DNA of 64,000 nucleotides from Chryseobacterium taiwanense (GTDB taxonomy: Bacteria; Bacteroidota; Bacteroidia; Flavobacteriales; Weeksellaceae): assembly GCF_000813825.1 (NCBI RefSeq), contig NZ_JWTA01000015.1, positions 248,001-312,000 of the forward strand, read 5' to 3'. Shown here piece by piece: positions 1-9,412 of the stretch. The position numbers and the translations under genes are program-made. Each line of letters begins with the position of its first letter. Positions within the stretch are counted from its first letter, which is position 1. The notes beneath the pieces are model-generated. The model saw nothing but the letters and a program-made list of their open reading frames with translations, had not been told where the DNA came from and did not search any database.

Positions 1-1
1 T

Positions 2-1264
2 ACAACGACATCTTCAGACTTTGTCCGTCAGAATTTAAGATTAAAAACTTTTGAAGCGAACCATTCTGCAAACATTGGATTCTCTACAAAAGGATGGACA
101 TTTACTCCGGAGGTCGGATTTAATTTTAAATCGACAGATTTGGTTTCAGATTTATTCAATGTTAAATCAAAAGCTACAACCCCGCCTCCTGCGACACAAT
201 ATAGCAATGACCTTAGCTATACAACGGCTACACCATATGGAAGTCTGGGAGTAAATTATAAGAACGATTCTTGGATGTTATATGCTAACTTCCCTGTAAA
301 TTCTAATAATATTAAAGCAGAAGATCCTTTAAGATTGGTTTCAAGAGAATTGAATAAGGTTACTTTTGAACCGAGTGTTTTTGCTCAATACACTTTTGCT
401 TCTTTCTGGAAAGCTTCAGTAAATGCGAATATCAATAACAACTTTGGCGAAATTAATACTGCCTATTCAGGGTTCTTAATGACTTCACCGTCGGGGATTA
501 ATGTTATGGATGCTACAAACCCAATTCCTCAGAACAACAACAAGTCAGCCGGAACAAGATTAGAATATAGAAACCCACTGAATAATTTATTCTTTAATAT
601 CAATTACAGATACTCAGATGCCAAAAGGAATTTAATTGGTAGTCCGACTATCGAAAACGGATATACGGAAATGAAATATAAAGTGCAGGATAATAATGTG
701 TTGACTAATGCGTATAGTGTAGAAGCAGGGAAATATTTTCCGAAATTTAAAACCAATGCTTCATTAAGCTACAGCAATAGTACATCGAAATCTGATGCAT
801 TTCTAAATAATGACGCTTATACCAATAAGAATAATGGTCAGTCATATGGTGTGAAATTCAACAATACTTACTTTAGCTGGATGAGCTTGGACTATAATGC
901 AAGCTTTACAAGAACGAATCAGACCAGTGTAGGGGACGTTAATTCAGGTGCTAAAACCACAGGATTCAAGCATAATTTAGGAGTATTCTTTTATCCGATC
1001 GAAAATCATACAGTTGGATTCAACTGGGATCAGGTGAATTCAACTGTAACAGCTACCGATCAAAAATACCATAACGGATTCTACGATCTTTCCTATCAGT
1101 TTACATGGTCTAAAAAGAATATAGATTTTGAATTGAAATGGATGAATATCGCCAATAAAAAAGTATTCGAAAATTATGAAATTAATTCTCAAGGTACTTC
1201 TTTTACAAGAATACAACTTCGCCCAAGCCAGGTTATGTTCACAGTAAAATTCAACTTCAAATAA
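2..1264 (+). CDS. TonB-dependent receptor / outer-membrane beta-barrel protein, C-terminal part
   Basis: The reading frame is already open at the window edge, so the N-terminus (signal peptide, plug) lies outside. What remains, about 420 residues, alternates aromatic and polar residues with many Asn/Tyr-rich turns (for example FFNINYRYSD and VGFNWDQVN), as in the barrel of TonB-dependent receptors. It ends in a barrel-type aromatic terminus (MFTVKFNFK). The protein should lie in the outer membrane and import an unknown ligand. An internal ATG at 140 is not the start because the frame continues upstream. The family is well supported; the substrate is unknown. Confidence 0.8.
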   Translation, partial: TTTSSDFVRQNLRLKTFEANHSANIGFSTKGWTFTPEVGFNFKSTDLVSDLFNVKSKATTPPPATQYSNDLSYTTATPYGSLGVNYKNDSWMLYANFPVNSNNIKAEDPLRLVSRELNKVTFEPSVFAQYTFASFWKASVNANINNNFGEINTAYSGFLMTSPSGINVMDATNPIPQNNNKSAGTRLEYRNPLNNLFFNINYRYSDAKRNLIGSPTIENGYTEMKYKVQDNNVLTNAYSVEAGKYFPKFKTNASLSYSNSTSKSDAFLNNDAYTNKNNGQSYGVKFNNTYFSWMSLDYNASFTRTNQTSVGDVNSGAKTTGFKHNLGVFFYPIENHTVGFNWDQVNSTVTATDQKYHNGFYDLSYQFTWSKKNIDFELKWMNIANKKVFENYEINSQGTSFTRIQLRPSQVMFTVKFNFK

Positions 1265-1284
1265 AAAGTAGAATAATAAAATAT

Positions 1285-1314
1285 AAAAACCAATCTCCTT
1301 GAGATTGGTTTTTT
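1285..1314. terminator. Bidirectional intrinsic terminator
   Basis: A 13-bp inverted repeat (AAAAACCAATCTC / GAGATTGGTTTTT) with a 3-nt loop lies between two convergent genes. A T-tract follows on the plus strand and an A-tract precedes it, so it can serve the receptor gene and the DinB gene on the other strand. Confidence 0.85.
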
Positions 1315-1339
1315 GTTTGAGATATATTTAAAAAAGCTT

Positions 1340-1837
1340 TTAAAAGCTTTGGTCATCAGCGGAAGGTCCATAACTTCCCGGAAGAGCAATGTCGTTCAGT
1401 CTGTAATAAACACCAAGCTGAGCTCTGTGATGGGTAATTTGATTTAGGCTATGACGTATAGATCCATATTTGCTCCATTTTGCAAGTTCATGACCATTAT
1501 GTTTTAATGCCCATGTTTGATTTAAATCTTCTTCCTTAGCATTTTCTAAGGCCTCAACTCCTTGTTTGTAGTTTTCATCTAAAGCTTTTAGCAGATCTTC
1601 TTTTGTGGTGAATTTCTTTGGTTGATAATCATTATTGGCAAAATCCAGATCTGAGGTTTTAAGCATGGTATTCGGCCATTCAAAAACTTCTGCAATATGA
1701 GTCGCAAGAGGCATCATTTTCATACTTTTTTCATGAGGAGCAAAATCATTTTTTGTTTCAGGATAAATTTCAAAAAACTTTCTGGTTGTTTGATATTCTT
1801 CCTGAAGCTCATTTTTTAATTGTGATAAAGTGTCCAT
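1340..1837 (-). CDS. DinB family protein
   Basis: This 165-residue protein has the all-helical look of the DinB/YfiT four-helix bundle. His47 (in ATHIAEV) and the HH pair at 136-137 (ITHHRAQLG) match the metal-binding histidine triad of the family. The C-terminal pattern THHRAQLGVYYRL is especially typical. DinB-like proteins are metal-dependent, often of unknown substrate; some are thiol transferases. It is a single-gene unit convergent with the receptor gene and shares its terminator. The specific reaction cannot be read from the sequence. Confidence 0.8.
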   Translation of the reverse strand: MDTLSQLKNELQEEYQTTRKFFEIYPETKNDFAPHEKSMKMMPLATHIAEVFEWPNTMLKTSDLDFANNDYQPKKFTTKEDLLKALDENYKQGVEALENAKEEDLNQTWALKHNGHELAKWSKYGSIRHSLNQITHHRAQLGVYYRLNDIALPGSYGPSADDQSF

Positions 1838-1987
1838 ATCGTTTTGTTTTTTAGTGGATTAAAGTTAAATATTTCAGGGATAAAACTGTTTTAACGAAAT
1901 CATAAATTTTATTATACGAAAAATAAAACTCAAAAAACTGTAACAAAAATTAAGAACCACGAACTAATTATATAAACATTAGAAAAA

Positions 1988-2917
1988 ATGAAAAAGCTAT
2001 TTTCAATATTCTTTATTGCCCTTTTCGCTTTTGTAAGTGCTCAGGATAATGATTCAAAAGAAACAGCAAACCGATTTTTTTATGAGCTGACTTTTAAGCC
2101 AAGAAAAGACTCTGCAAAACTTGAAAAAGTAATCATGGCTCTTGATATTGTTAAAAACAGATCAATTTACAGAGACTTTACTGCAGTAGGACAAGATTCT
2201 ATTCTTAAAGTTCAGATTGAAGCGATGCAGAAAGCAGGAGTTTTCAAAGATATTTCTAAGTCTTTCAAAATGCCTAAGTTTTCTGAAAAGATCGTAAAAA
2301 CATATCCGGACATGAAGATGCAATATATCGACAGAATTGCAAGTGGATTTACTCCAATGAATATCGGATATAATGAAACCGTAAAATTCGATTGGAAAAT
2401 ATCTAACGAAAAAGCGAAAATCGGAGCATATAATGCACAAAAAGCAACAACGGAATTCGGAGGAAAAAAATGGACGGCTTGGTTTAGCCCAGATCTGCCT
2501 TTTCAAGACGGACCGTATAAATTTTCAGGTCTTCCGGGGCTAATTGTAAAGATTGAAGATGAAGGGAAAAACTATTCTTGGGTACTTCAGGGGAACAAAA
2601 AAGTTCCAAACTGGCAAGAGCTAACCGAAATGGAGAAGATGTCGAATGTAGGTTTAAAAGTAACCGAAATGCCAAGAGAAAAATTTGAGAAAACATTCAA
2701 TGAATTCAAAAAAGATCCTTTTGCAACAGCAAGACCAATGATGACGCAGGAAATTATGTCTAAAACAATTCCTGGAATGGATGGTACTATTGGAGATATG
2801 ATGAAAAAACAGGAGAAAATGTACAAAGACTTTTTTAATGCAAATGATAATCCAATCGAGCCTCCTTACGAAAAATTGAAAGTAGGTAACGTAGAAAAGG
2901 TAGGAAAAGAAAACTAA
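1988..2917 (+). CDS. GLPGLI family protein
   Basis: The 309-residue protein carries the family-defining hexapeptide GLPGLI at residues 181-186, preceded by the usual DGPYKFS context. Residues 1-19 (MKKLFSIFFIALFAFVSAQ) form a signal peptide, so it is exported. GLPGLI proteins are confined to Bacteroidota, are usually found near TonB-dependent receptors and have no established function. A receptor gene lies 0.7 kb upstream, separated by the opposite-strand DinB gene and a terminator, so co-transcription is unlikely. It ends at a strong terminator. Confidence 0.9.
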   Translation: MKKLFSIFFIALFAFVSAQDNDSKETANRFFYELTFKPRKDSAKLEKVIMALDIVKNRSIYRDFTAVGQDSILKVQIEAMQKAGVFKDISKSFKMPKFSEKIVKTYPDMKMQYIDRIASGFTPMNIGYNETVKFDWKISNEKAKIGAYNAQKATTEFGGKKWTAWFSPDLPFQDGPYKFSGLPGLIVKIEDEGKNYSWVLQGNKKVPNWQELTEMEKMSNVGLKVTEMPREKFEKTFNEFKKDPFATARPMMTQEIMSKTIPGMDGTIGDMMKKQEKMYKDFFNANDNPIEPPYEKLKVGNVEKVGKEN

Positions 2918-2950
2918 ACAAGTTTCTTATCAACTAAATTATATTGTGAG

Positions 2951-2988
2951 TCAACCCAAACGCAAATAGTGTTTGGGTTGATTTTTTT
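2951..2988 (+). terminator. Intrinsic terminator after the GLPGLI gene
   Basis: An 11-bp perfect stem (TCAACCCAAAC / GTTTGGGTTGA), 9-nt loop, followed by seven T residues. Confidence 0.9.
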
Positions 2989-3025
2989 CATAAGGACAGG
3001 TTATTTAGATTAAATTTAAATAACG

Positions 3026-3033
3026 TATATTTG
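3026..3033 (+). promoter_or_regulatory. -7 promoter element of the feo operon
   Basis: TATATTTG matches the Bacteroidota consensus TAnnTTTG and lies just before feoA. No clear TTG is seen at the -33 spacing. Transcription from here would begin only a few bases before the TTG codon at 3047. Confidence 0.55.
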
Positions 3034-3046
3034 CAAACACAAAAAA

Positions 3047-3307
3047 TTGGCTTTGAAACAGACGGATTTACATAAAATGAGTAGATTTCCCAGAAATAAA
3101 AAGGGAAAGATAGTTGGGTATGATAATGACGATCTGAAAATGCCTAATAAAATCATTGAAATGGGGCTTCTTCCGGAAACTTCGTTCAGGATTTTGTATC
3201 AAGCGCCTTTTAGCGGACCGATGTATATAGAATTTGGGGATGAAAAAAGTCGTATTGCTCTTCGTGAAGAAGAAGGAGATTATATCATTGTTGAAGAATT
3301 GAATTAA
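3047..3307 (+). CDS. feoA: Ferrous iron transport protein A
   Basis: This 86-residue SH3-like protein has the FeoA pattern: KIVGY strand, IIEMGLLPETSF, a central GPMYIEFGD segment and a C-terminal IIVEEL strand. FeoA is a small cytosolic partner of the FeoB iron(II) transporter. Its stop overlaps the feoB start by one base (TAATG), which implies coupled translation. Two starts are possible: TTG at 3047 (used here because LKQTDLHKM looks like the family's first strand) or ATG at 3077, which would give a more normal leader length from the TATATTTG element. Function is well supported; the start is not. Confidence 0.85.
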   Translation: MALKQTDLHKMSRFPRNKKGKIVGYDNDDLKMPNKIIEMGLLPETSFRILYQAPFSGPMYIEFGDEKSRIALREEEGDYIIVEELN

Positions 3308-5340
3308 TGCAGAATACTCAGAAGAAACAAATACTTTTAGTCGGAAATCCGAATGTAGGGAAGTCAACGGTTTTCAATGCACTTTGTAATAAGAAGCAGA
3401 AAACGGGGAATTATGCGGGGGTTACTGTTGCGAGTCATTCAGGAAATTACACATTTAAAAATGAGGATGTTGAGGTAATCGATTTGCCGGGTTCTTACAG
3501 TGTATATCCAAGTTCAGAAGACGAAGCTATCTTTTCTAAATTCCTTATTGATGAGCAGAAAAACTATGCAGGAGTTGTTTATATTCTTGAAGCATTAAGC
3601 TTAAAAAGAGGACTTTTATTATTCCAACAGATTCAGGATTTGGGAATTCCGATGATTTTGGTCGTGAATCAGATCGATCAGGCAGAAAGAAGAGGAATTA
3701 CTATTGATATTCAAAAATTCTCAGAAGCTTTAGGTATTAAGATCATTCAGACCAATGCTAAAGAAAATATTGGAATTGATGATATTAAAGAGGCTGTTTT
3801 AAATAATCAGTTTGTACAAACCAATACACCGTCATTCGAAATCCCTAATGAGCATAAAGACTTTATTCAAAAATTGGCTGCTCACAAAGGTTTTGACAAT
3901 GAATATAAAGCCTGGATGAGCCTTTCTTTAGGAACAGACTTAGGAAAGATAGAATCGATCATGGAGCTAATCAATGAGCCTGATTCTAAAAGCTTGGTTC
4001 CGAAAAGATTGCAGGTTCAGGAAACTGTAAGAAGATATCAGAATGTAGATAAGATTTTATCCGATGTAATCTCTAAAAAAACTCAGTTTAAAGAACTGTT
4101 GACAGAGAAATTAGATAAAGTTTTAGTCCATAAATTCTGGGGATATGTTGTCTTTCTGGCAATTTTATTAGTCATCTTCCAAAGTGTTTTCTTTTTGGCA
4201 GAATATCCGATGAACTGGATCGATGATTTATTTTCGTGGTTAACTGCTTTTACGACGGAACATTTGCCTGAAGGACCAATCAATTCGCTTATTTCAAATG
4301 GAATTGTTCCGGGAATCGGAGGAATTGTAGTCTTCGCTCCACAGATCGGGATATTGTTGTATTTCCTTTACCTATTGGAAGATTCCGGATATATGGCAAG
4401 AGTTGTTTTCCTGATGGATAGAATTCTAAGACCTTTCGGATTAAACGGGAAAAGTATTGTTCCATTAGTTTCAGGAACGGCTTGTGCGATTCCGGCAGTA
4501 ATTTCTACCAGAAATATAGAAAACGTAAAAGAAAGATTGTTAACGATTTTGGTAACACCTTTTATGACGTGTTCTGCAAGACTTCCGGTGTACAGTATCA
4601 TCATTGGATTAATCATTTCAGACGGAACATTTTTAGGAATAAAATACAAAGCATTGGTATTAATGGGAATGTATTTACTAGGTTTTTTAGTAGCGTTGCT
4701 TTCTGCCTCAATACTTAAAAGATTTATTAAAAATAAAGGAAAAACGTACTTGGTAATGGATTTACCGACTTATAAAAAACCACTTTTCGGATACGACTTT
4801 AAAATGGTTTTAGGTAAAGTTTGGGACTTCATTACAGGAGCGGGAAAAATTATTTTCATTGTAAGTATCATCATTTGGTTCCTGAGTTATTTCGGACCGA
4901 AACAAAAACCGGATCAGTTTGTGGCAACAGATGTTCATCTTGACCATTCTTACCTAGCAAAAATGGGTAAAGGAATTGAGCCTGTAATTGCTCCTCTTGG
5001 CTACGATTGGAAAATGGGAGTTGGGATTTTGACAAGTTTTGTGGCGAGAGAAGTTTTTGTAGGAACAATGTCTACATTATACAGCCTTGAAGATGATGCT
5101 CCGGAAGTGAAAGTAATTGATAAAATGAGACGAGATGTAAAACCTAATGGTGAAAAAGTTTTCAGTTTTGCAACGGGAATTTCAGTGCTCTTATTTTATG
5201 CATTTGCAATGCAGTGTGTTTCTACACTTGCAGTAGTCTACAGGGAAACCAAAAGCTGGAAATGGACCGGTTTACAGGTTGCTATGATGACAGGTTTGGC
5301 ATACTTTGTGTCGATGATAGTATATCAGATTTTGAAATAA
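3307..5340 (+). CDS. feoB: Ferrous iron transporter FeoB
   Basis: The 677-residue protein has an N-terminal GTPase domain with G1 GNPNVGKS (13-20), G3 DLPG (59-62) and G4 NQID (121-124), a helical spacer to about residue 270, then a polytopic membrane region with the two gate repeats around GYMARVVFLMD and VAREVFVGTM. The Cys in SGTACAIPAV and TPFMTCSARLPV are the conserved ones thought to line the path. It imports Fe2+ across the inner membrane, dependent on GTP hydrolysis. It follows feoA with a 1-nt overlap and runs into a small Cys-rich gene in the same way. Confidence 0.97.
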   Translation: MQNTQKKQILLVGNPNVGKSTVFNALCNKKQKTGNYAGVTVASHSGNYTFKNEDVEVIDLPGSYSVYPSSEDEAIFSKFLIDEQKNYAGVVYILEALSLKRGLLLFQQIQDLGIPMILVVNQIDQAERRGITIDIQKFSEALGIKIIQTNAKENIGIDDIKEAVLNNQFVQTNTPSFEIPNEHKDFIQKLAAHKGFDNEYKAWMSLSLGTDLGKIESIMELINEPDSKSLVPKRLQVQETVRRYQNVDKILSDVISKKTQFKELLTEKLDKVLVHKFWGYVVFLAILLVIFQSVFFLAEYPMNWIDDLFSWLTAFTTEHLPEGPINSLISNGIVPGIGGIVVFAPQIGILLYFLYLLEDSGYMARVVFLMDRILRPFGLNGKSIVPLVSGTACAIPAVISTRNIENVKERLLTILVTPFMTCSARLPVYSIIIGLIISDGTFLGIKYKALVLMGMYLLGFLVALLSASILKRFIKNKGKTYLVMDLPTYKKPLFGYDFKMVLGKVWDFITGAGKIIFIVSIIIWFLSYFGPKQKPDQFVATDVHLDHSYLAKMGKGIEPVIAPLGYDWKMGVGILTSFVAREVFVGTMSTLYSLEDDAPEVKVIDKMRRDVKPNGEKVFSFATGISVLLFYAFAMQCVSTLAVVYRETKSWKWTGLQVAMMTGLAYFVSMIVYQILK

Positions 5341-5492
5341 TGGACTCTTCATTAATTTTACAATACGTAATTGTTTTACTCATCGTTGCATTTGCCTGTT
5401 ACTCTTTATTCAAGGTATTCAGGAAAAATTTTGCACCGAAGAAATTTAGCTCCAAAAGAACAAACTGCGACAAAGACTGCGGATGTTCATAA
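5340..5492 (+). CDS. FeoB-associated Cys-rich membrane protein
   Basis: A 50-residue protein that begins at the ATG overlapping the feoB stop (TAATG, one base shared). It has one N-terminal membrane helix (LILQYVIVLLIVAFACYSLF), a basic stretch, and a Cys-rich end (NCDKDCGCS). This matches small FeoB-associated Cys-rich proteins, thought to fill the role of FeoC in other phyla. The in-frame sequence upstream belongs to feoB in another frame and is not part of the gene. Its biochemical role is unproven. Confidence 0.85.
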   Translation: MDSSLILQYVIVLLIVAFACYSLFKVFRKNFAPKKFSSKRTNCDKDCGCS

Positions 5493-5521
5493 CTTTCTGA
5501 GGTAGTGTGATAAATAATATC

Positions 5522-5529
5522 TAATTTTG
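5522..5529 (+). promoter_or_regulatory. -7 promoter element before glmM
   Basis: TAATTTTG fits TAnnTTTG and lies 48 bases before the glmM ATG. No matching TTG is seen at -33. Confidence 0.45.
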
Positions 5530-5577
5530 CTTAGTTTTTAAAAAATAAATTAGAATTAAACACATAAAACACTCAGA

Positions 5578-6960
5578 ATGTCATTAATAAAAAGTATTTC
5601 AGGAATCCGAGGAACCATTGGAGGAAAAGTAAATGATAACTTGACTCCGCTTGATGTGGTAAAATTTGCTTCGGCATTCGGAACCTGGTTACAGAATAAT
5701 AAAAATAAAAAAGATTTAACGTTAATCATCGGAAGAGACGCCAGAATTTCCGGGCAAATGGTTTCTTCTTTGGTTACGGCAACATTGCAAGGTCTTGGAA
5801 TCAACGTGGTTGATTTAGGACTTTCTACGACTCCTACCGTTGAAATAATGGTTCCGGAATTGAAAGCAGATGGCGGAATTATCTTAACCGCTTCTCACAA
5901 TCCAAAACAATGGAATGCGCTGAAATTATTAAATGAAAAAGGAGAGTTCATTACCGGAGAAAATGGAGCAGAAGTTTTAGCATTGGCTGAAAGTGAAGAT
6001 TTCAACTATGCAGAAGTAGATGATCTGGGAAAATATGAAACAAGAGACGATGCTTTTGATATTCATATTCAGCAGATCCTTGATTTACCAATGGTAGATG
6101 CTGAAGCTATTAAAGCTAAGAATTTCAAAGTGGTTTTAGATGCTGTAAATTCTACAGGAGGTATCGCTATTCCCATGTTGTTGGATAAATTAGGTTGTGA
6201 AACCGTAAAATTATATTGTGAGCCTACAGGTCATTTCCCGCACAATCCTGAACCGTTAAAAGAACATTTAGGAGATATTTGTGAATTGGTGAAAAAAGAA
6301 GGAGCTGATTTTGGAATCGTGGTAGATCCGGATGTTGACAGATTAGCTTTGATCGATGAGAAAGGTGAAATGTTTGGAGAAGAATATACGTTGGTTGCTG
6401 TTGCAGATTATTTATTGAAACATAAAAATGGGGTAGCAATTTCAAATCTTTCTTCTAGCCGTGCATTGAGAGATGTTGCGCACACTCACAACTCAGAATA
6501 TTTTGCAAGTGCTGTAGGAGAAGTGAACGTGGTTACGTTAATGAAAGAGAAAAACGCTGTAATTGGAGGAGAAGGAAATGGAGGAATTATCTATCCTGAT
6601 TTACATTACGGAAGAGACTCTTTAGTAGGTATTGCATTATTTTTAACCCATTTAGCAAAGGAAAATAAAACGGTTTCTGAGCTGAGAGCAGGATATCCAA
6701 GCTACTTCATGGGTAAAAAGAAAATAGAACTGACTCCGGAAATTAATGTAGATGATATTTTAACTAAAATGGAAAAAGAATATCAAAATGAAGAGGTTTC
6801 TACCGTAGACGGAGTTAAAATAGATTTTGAAAATAATTGGGTACACCTTAGAAAATCTAATACGGAACCAATTATCAGAATCTATACAGAGGCTAAATCT
6901 CAGGAGGAAGCTGATAAATTAGGTGATGAAATGATAGCTAAAATCAATAGTTTGATTTAA
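5578..6960 (+). CDS. glmM: Phosphoglucosamine mutase (alpha-D-phosphohexomutase superfamily)
   Basis: The 460-residue enzyme has the four-domain phosphohexomutase layout: the active-site phosphoserine loop TASHNPKQWNALK with Ser106, the metal loop DPDVDR (250-255), the sugar-specificity loop GGEGNGG and the phosphate-binding loop KSNTEPIIRIYTEA near the end. It should convert glucosamine-6-phosphate to glucosamine-1-phosphate on the way to UDP-GlcNAc, feeding the wall pathway encoded at 31-47 kb. The SNTEP form of the phosphate loop also occurs in phosphomannomutases, so the sugar specificity is a family-level inference. It appears monocistronic. Confidence 0.85.
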   Translation: MSLIKSISGIRGTIGGKVNDNLTPLDVVKFASAFGTWLQNNKNKKDLTLIIGRDARISGQMVSSLVTATLQGLGINVVDLGLSTTPTVEIMVPELKADGGIILTASHNPKQWNALKLLNEKGEFITGENGAEVLALAESEDFNYAEVDDLGKYETRDDAFDIHIQQILDLPMVDAEAIKAKNFKVVLDAVNSTGGIAIPMLLDKLGCETVKLYCEPTGHFPHNPEPLKEHLGDICELVKKEGADFGIVVDPDVDRLALIDEKGEMFGEEYTLVAVADYLLKHKNGVAISNLSSSRALRDVAHTHNSEYFASAVGEVNVVTLMKEKNAVIGGEGNGGIIYPDLHYGRDSLVGIALFLTHLAKENKTVSELRAGYPSYFMGKKKIELTPEINVDDILTKMEKEYQNEEVSTVDGVKIDFENNWVHLRKSNTEPIIRIYTEAKSQEEADKLGDEMIAKINSLI

Positions 6961-7084
6961 TAAAATTAACATCTATTTCATCATTTTAAAAAGAATTATT
7001 ATTAAATTTATAGTACTAAGATTTTCAGAACAGAGTATTTGTATATCTCATATCTCAAGTCTTAAATCTTAAAACTGTTTTATA

Positions 7085-8464
7085 TTGGAAGAATATTTTG
7101 GAAATGAACTTGTAAAAAAGTTCGAGGAAATGATGGAAAACAATGATGAATTCTACTTTGATACAGAAGAGTTAGAAGACATTATTGTTTATTATTTGGA
7201 GCTGGGAGACTTTAATTATGCCGATACAGCGGTTAATTATGGTTTAAAGCTTCATCCCAATTCTTTAGATATCAAGATCAAAAAACTTGAAATTTTATTA
7301 GAATGGGAAGAATATACTACGGCAAAGGAGCTTATTGATGAGCTGAAGGGGTCTTCTATGGAAAACACAGACTTTTTGGTTTGCTACGCCAAGTATTATT
7401 CTAATTTAGGGAACCCTAGAAGATCTATTGATATTTGTAAAAAAGCATTGGAACTGAAAGAAGAAGAAAACTTCCTTCACAACTTTATTGCAGATGAATA
7501 TGTAAACCTGGGTGATCCGTTTAATGCCCTTAAACATTACAGGAAAGCTCTTAAAGAAGACCCTACAGATGAATATTCGTTAGAAAACTGTATGGTTTGC
7601 TTTGCTGATCTGAATAAGAACGAAGAAGCAATAGCTTTTCTAAATGAATATTTAGATGAGTTTGCCTATTCAGAAGTTGCTTGGTTTGAATACGGACAAT
7701 TTTATTTCAACAGAAAGAATTATGAAGAAGCCATAAAAGGATATGACTATTTATTGGCGATCAATTCAAGTTCTGTAGGAGTCTATGCTAATAAGGCAGC
7801 TTGTTATGAAGCTTTAGGTCAATACAAAAAGGCTATAGAAGTCTATGAAGAAATGCTGGAGTTAGAATATACGAAAGCATTTACATTCTATAAAATCGGA
7901 CTTTGCTATAAAGCATTAAAACAGCCGATTATGGCACTGAATTCTTTTCAGAAATCGTTGAGAGAAGATCCGCAATTCTATCTTGCGATGATGGAGCAGT
8001 CTTATCTTTACGAAGAAATGGGAGGAATGTCTGAAGCGTTGCATTTTGCAAAAGAAGCAACCCATCTGAATGAAAATAATCTTGATTATCAGAAAAGATT
8101 GGCGTTTTTATTTATTGATTCAGGAAAGTTTGAAGAAAGTCTTTCTTGCCTGAAAAAATTGGTAAATACAGAACCATCAAGATTTTATAATTGGTATGCC
8201 TATTCGGAAGTATTGATGCTTTTAGGTGAATACGAAGATGCGATAGTGGTTTTAAACAAAGCATTAAAAGCCCATTATAGAGCTGAATTGTTCTATCAGT
8301 TGAGTAACTGTTATTTTAATCTGAAAGAGCAGGAAAAAGGCGTAGAGTCTCTTCAGCAGGCATTAGATTTAGATCCTACTTTGGTAACAGATATGCAGAA
8401 AAAATATCCGTTCATTAAAGATGAGGTGAAAAAGGCTAAAGCTAAGGTTAAGAAGAAAAACTAA
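7085..8464 (+). CDS. Tetratricopeptide repeat protein
   Basis: A 459-residue cytosolic protein made almost entirely of about eleven TPR units (for example ALKHYRKALKEDPTDEYSL and AIEVYEEMLELEYTKAFTFY), with an acidic N-terminus and a Lys-rich C-terminus (KKAKAKVKKKN). No signal peptide or membrane helix is seen. It is probably a protein-interaction scaffold of unknown partner. The start is a TTG (7085); the first ATG would lose about 15 residues of an otherwise well-formed helix. It follows glmM by 124 bases of AT-rich DNA and ends at a shared terminator. Confidence 0.75.
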   Translation: MEEYFGNELVKKFEEMMENNDEFYFDTEELEDIIVYYLELGDFNYADTAVNYGLKLHPNSLDIKIKKLEILLEWEEYTTAKELIDELKGSSMENTDFLVCYAKYYSNLGNPRRSIDICKKALELKEEENFLHNFIADEYVNLGDPFNALKHYRKALKEDPTDEYSLENCMVCFADLNKNEEAIAFLNEYLDEFAYSEVAWFEYGQFYFNRKNYEEAIKGYDYLLAINSSSVGVYANKAACYEALGQYKKAIEVYEEMLELEYTKAFTFYKIGLCYKALKQPIMALNSFQKSLREDPQFYLAMMEQSYLYEEMGGMSEALHFAKEATHLNENNLDYQKRLAFLFIDSGKFEESLSCLKKLVNTEPSRFYNWYAYSEVLMLLGEYEDAIVVLNKALKAHYRAELFYQLSNCYFNLKEQEKGVESLQQALDLDPTLVTDMQKKYPFIKDEVKKAKAKVKKKN

Positions 8465-8498
8465 TAAGGTTGAAAAAATCTTAAAGTAAAATCAAATA

Positions 8499-8529
8499 AA
8501 AATCCTGCAGAGATGCAGGATTTATTTTT
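8499..8529. terminator. Bidirectional terminator between TPR and DMT genes
   Basis: A 10-bp stem (AAATCCTGCA / TGCAGGATTT) with loop GAGA, T-tracts on both strands. It overlaps the stop codon of the leftward DMT gene. Confidence 0.85.
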
Positions 8530-9412
8530 TTATAACGTTTGGTTTTGCCCTTAAAAAGATTAATCCGGCGATAATGACCACTGCTCCTACAAATTGTAAA
8601 GAACTCAGTTTTTCACCATCCAGAAAGCCCCAAATGATTGCTACAATCGGCATTAGTAATGTAACGGTAGATGCAAAAAGGGGTGAAGATACTTTCAATA
8701 AACGATAATTCATCATCATGGCTAAACCTGTCCCGAAAATTGATAATAAACTTACGAACATCAATCCCGTTAAATTATTTTCATTAAGACTAAATGTTGA
8801 AAAGAATCCAGTCCATGTTAAGGCAATAACTGATGGGAAAAATAAAACAAAAGAGAATACAAAAGCAGATAAAACAGTAGAGGAGACTTCCATCAATTTA
8901 GATTTTACCGTAGTTGTACTCATTGCATAGCATAACGTTGCCAACAATAACAGTAAAATAGGGATTAACTTAAATTTTCCTCCTTCACCGTCTCCGCCGA
9001 AAGCCAATAAGCAAACTCCTGTAAAACTAATTAAAGTTCCAAAAATCTGCTGTTTTGTCGTCTCAAACTTCCAGACCAAAGCTCCGACAATAATCACGAA
9101 AATAGGCATCATAGAATTAATGATTCCTGCAATACTGCTGCTGACTTCCGTCTCGGCAATAGGAAATAAAAACATAGGAATGAAATTTCCTGTAAATGCA
9201 GCGAGAATAAGCCATTTTAAATGCTTTTTCGGAAATAATTTATATTTTGAAATCGCAATAGGCATTAAAATAATTCCTGCAATCAGAACTCTTAAAGCGC
9301 CGACCTGATACGGGCTGAAATGTTCTAAAGATTTTTTAATTAAAATAAAAGAAGATCCCCAAATAATACTCAGGATAATCAAAAGAATCCATTTTTCTTT
9401 ATCTGCGTTCAT
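8522..9412 (-). CDS. DMT-superfamily (EamA) transporter
   Basis: The 296-residue protein is built of two EamA repeats of about five membrane helices each. The first begins with IIWGSSFILIKKSLEHFSP and contains the typical RVLIAGIILMP segment; the second ends near FVGAVVIIAGLIFLRAKP. Such proteins export metabolites or amino acids through the inner membrane; the substrate cannot be predicted. Its start overlaps the end of aat by 14 bases, so the two genes are co-transcribed leftward. Confidence 0.9.
   Translation of the reverse strand: MNADKEKWILLIILSIIWGSSFILIKKSLEHFSPYQVGALRVLIAGIILMPIAISKYKLFPKKHLKWLILAAFTGNFIPMFLFPIAETEVSSSIAGIINSMMPIFVIIVGALVWKFETTKQQIFGTLISFTGVCLLAFGGDGEGGKFKLIPILLLLLATLCYAMSTTTVKSKLMEVSSTVLSAFVFSFVLFFPSVIALTWTGFFSTFSLNENNLTGLMFVSLLSIFGTGLAMMMNYRLLKVSSPLFASTVTLLMPIVAIIWGFLDGEKLSSLQFVGAVVIIAGLIFLRAKPNVIKK

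Noticed and set aside
140-254. Start of the first receptor gene at ATG 140
   Set aside because: The frame is open without stop from base 2 with continuous barrel-like sequence, so the gene begins outside the window.
5214-5339. Longer N-terminus for the FeoB-associated small protein
   Set aside because: The added 42 residues come from the feoB gene read in another frame; the coupled ATG at 5340 fits the family.
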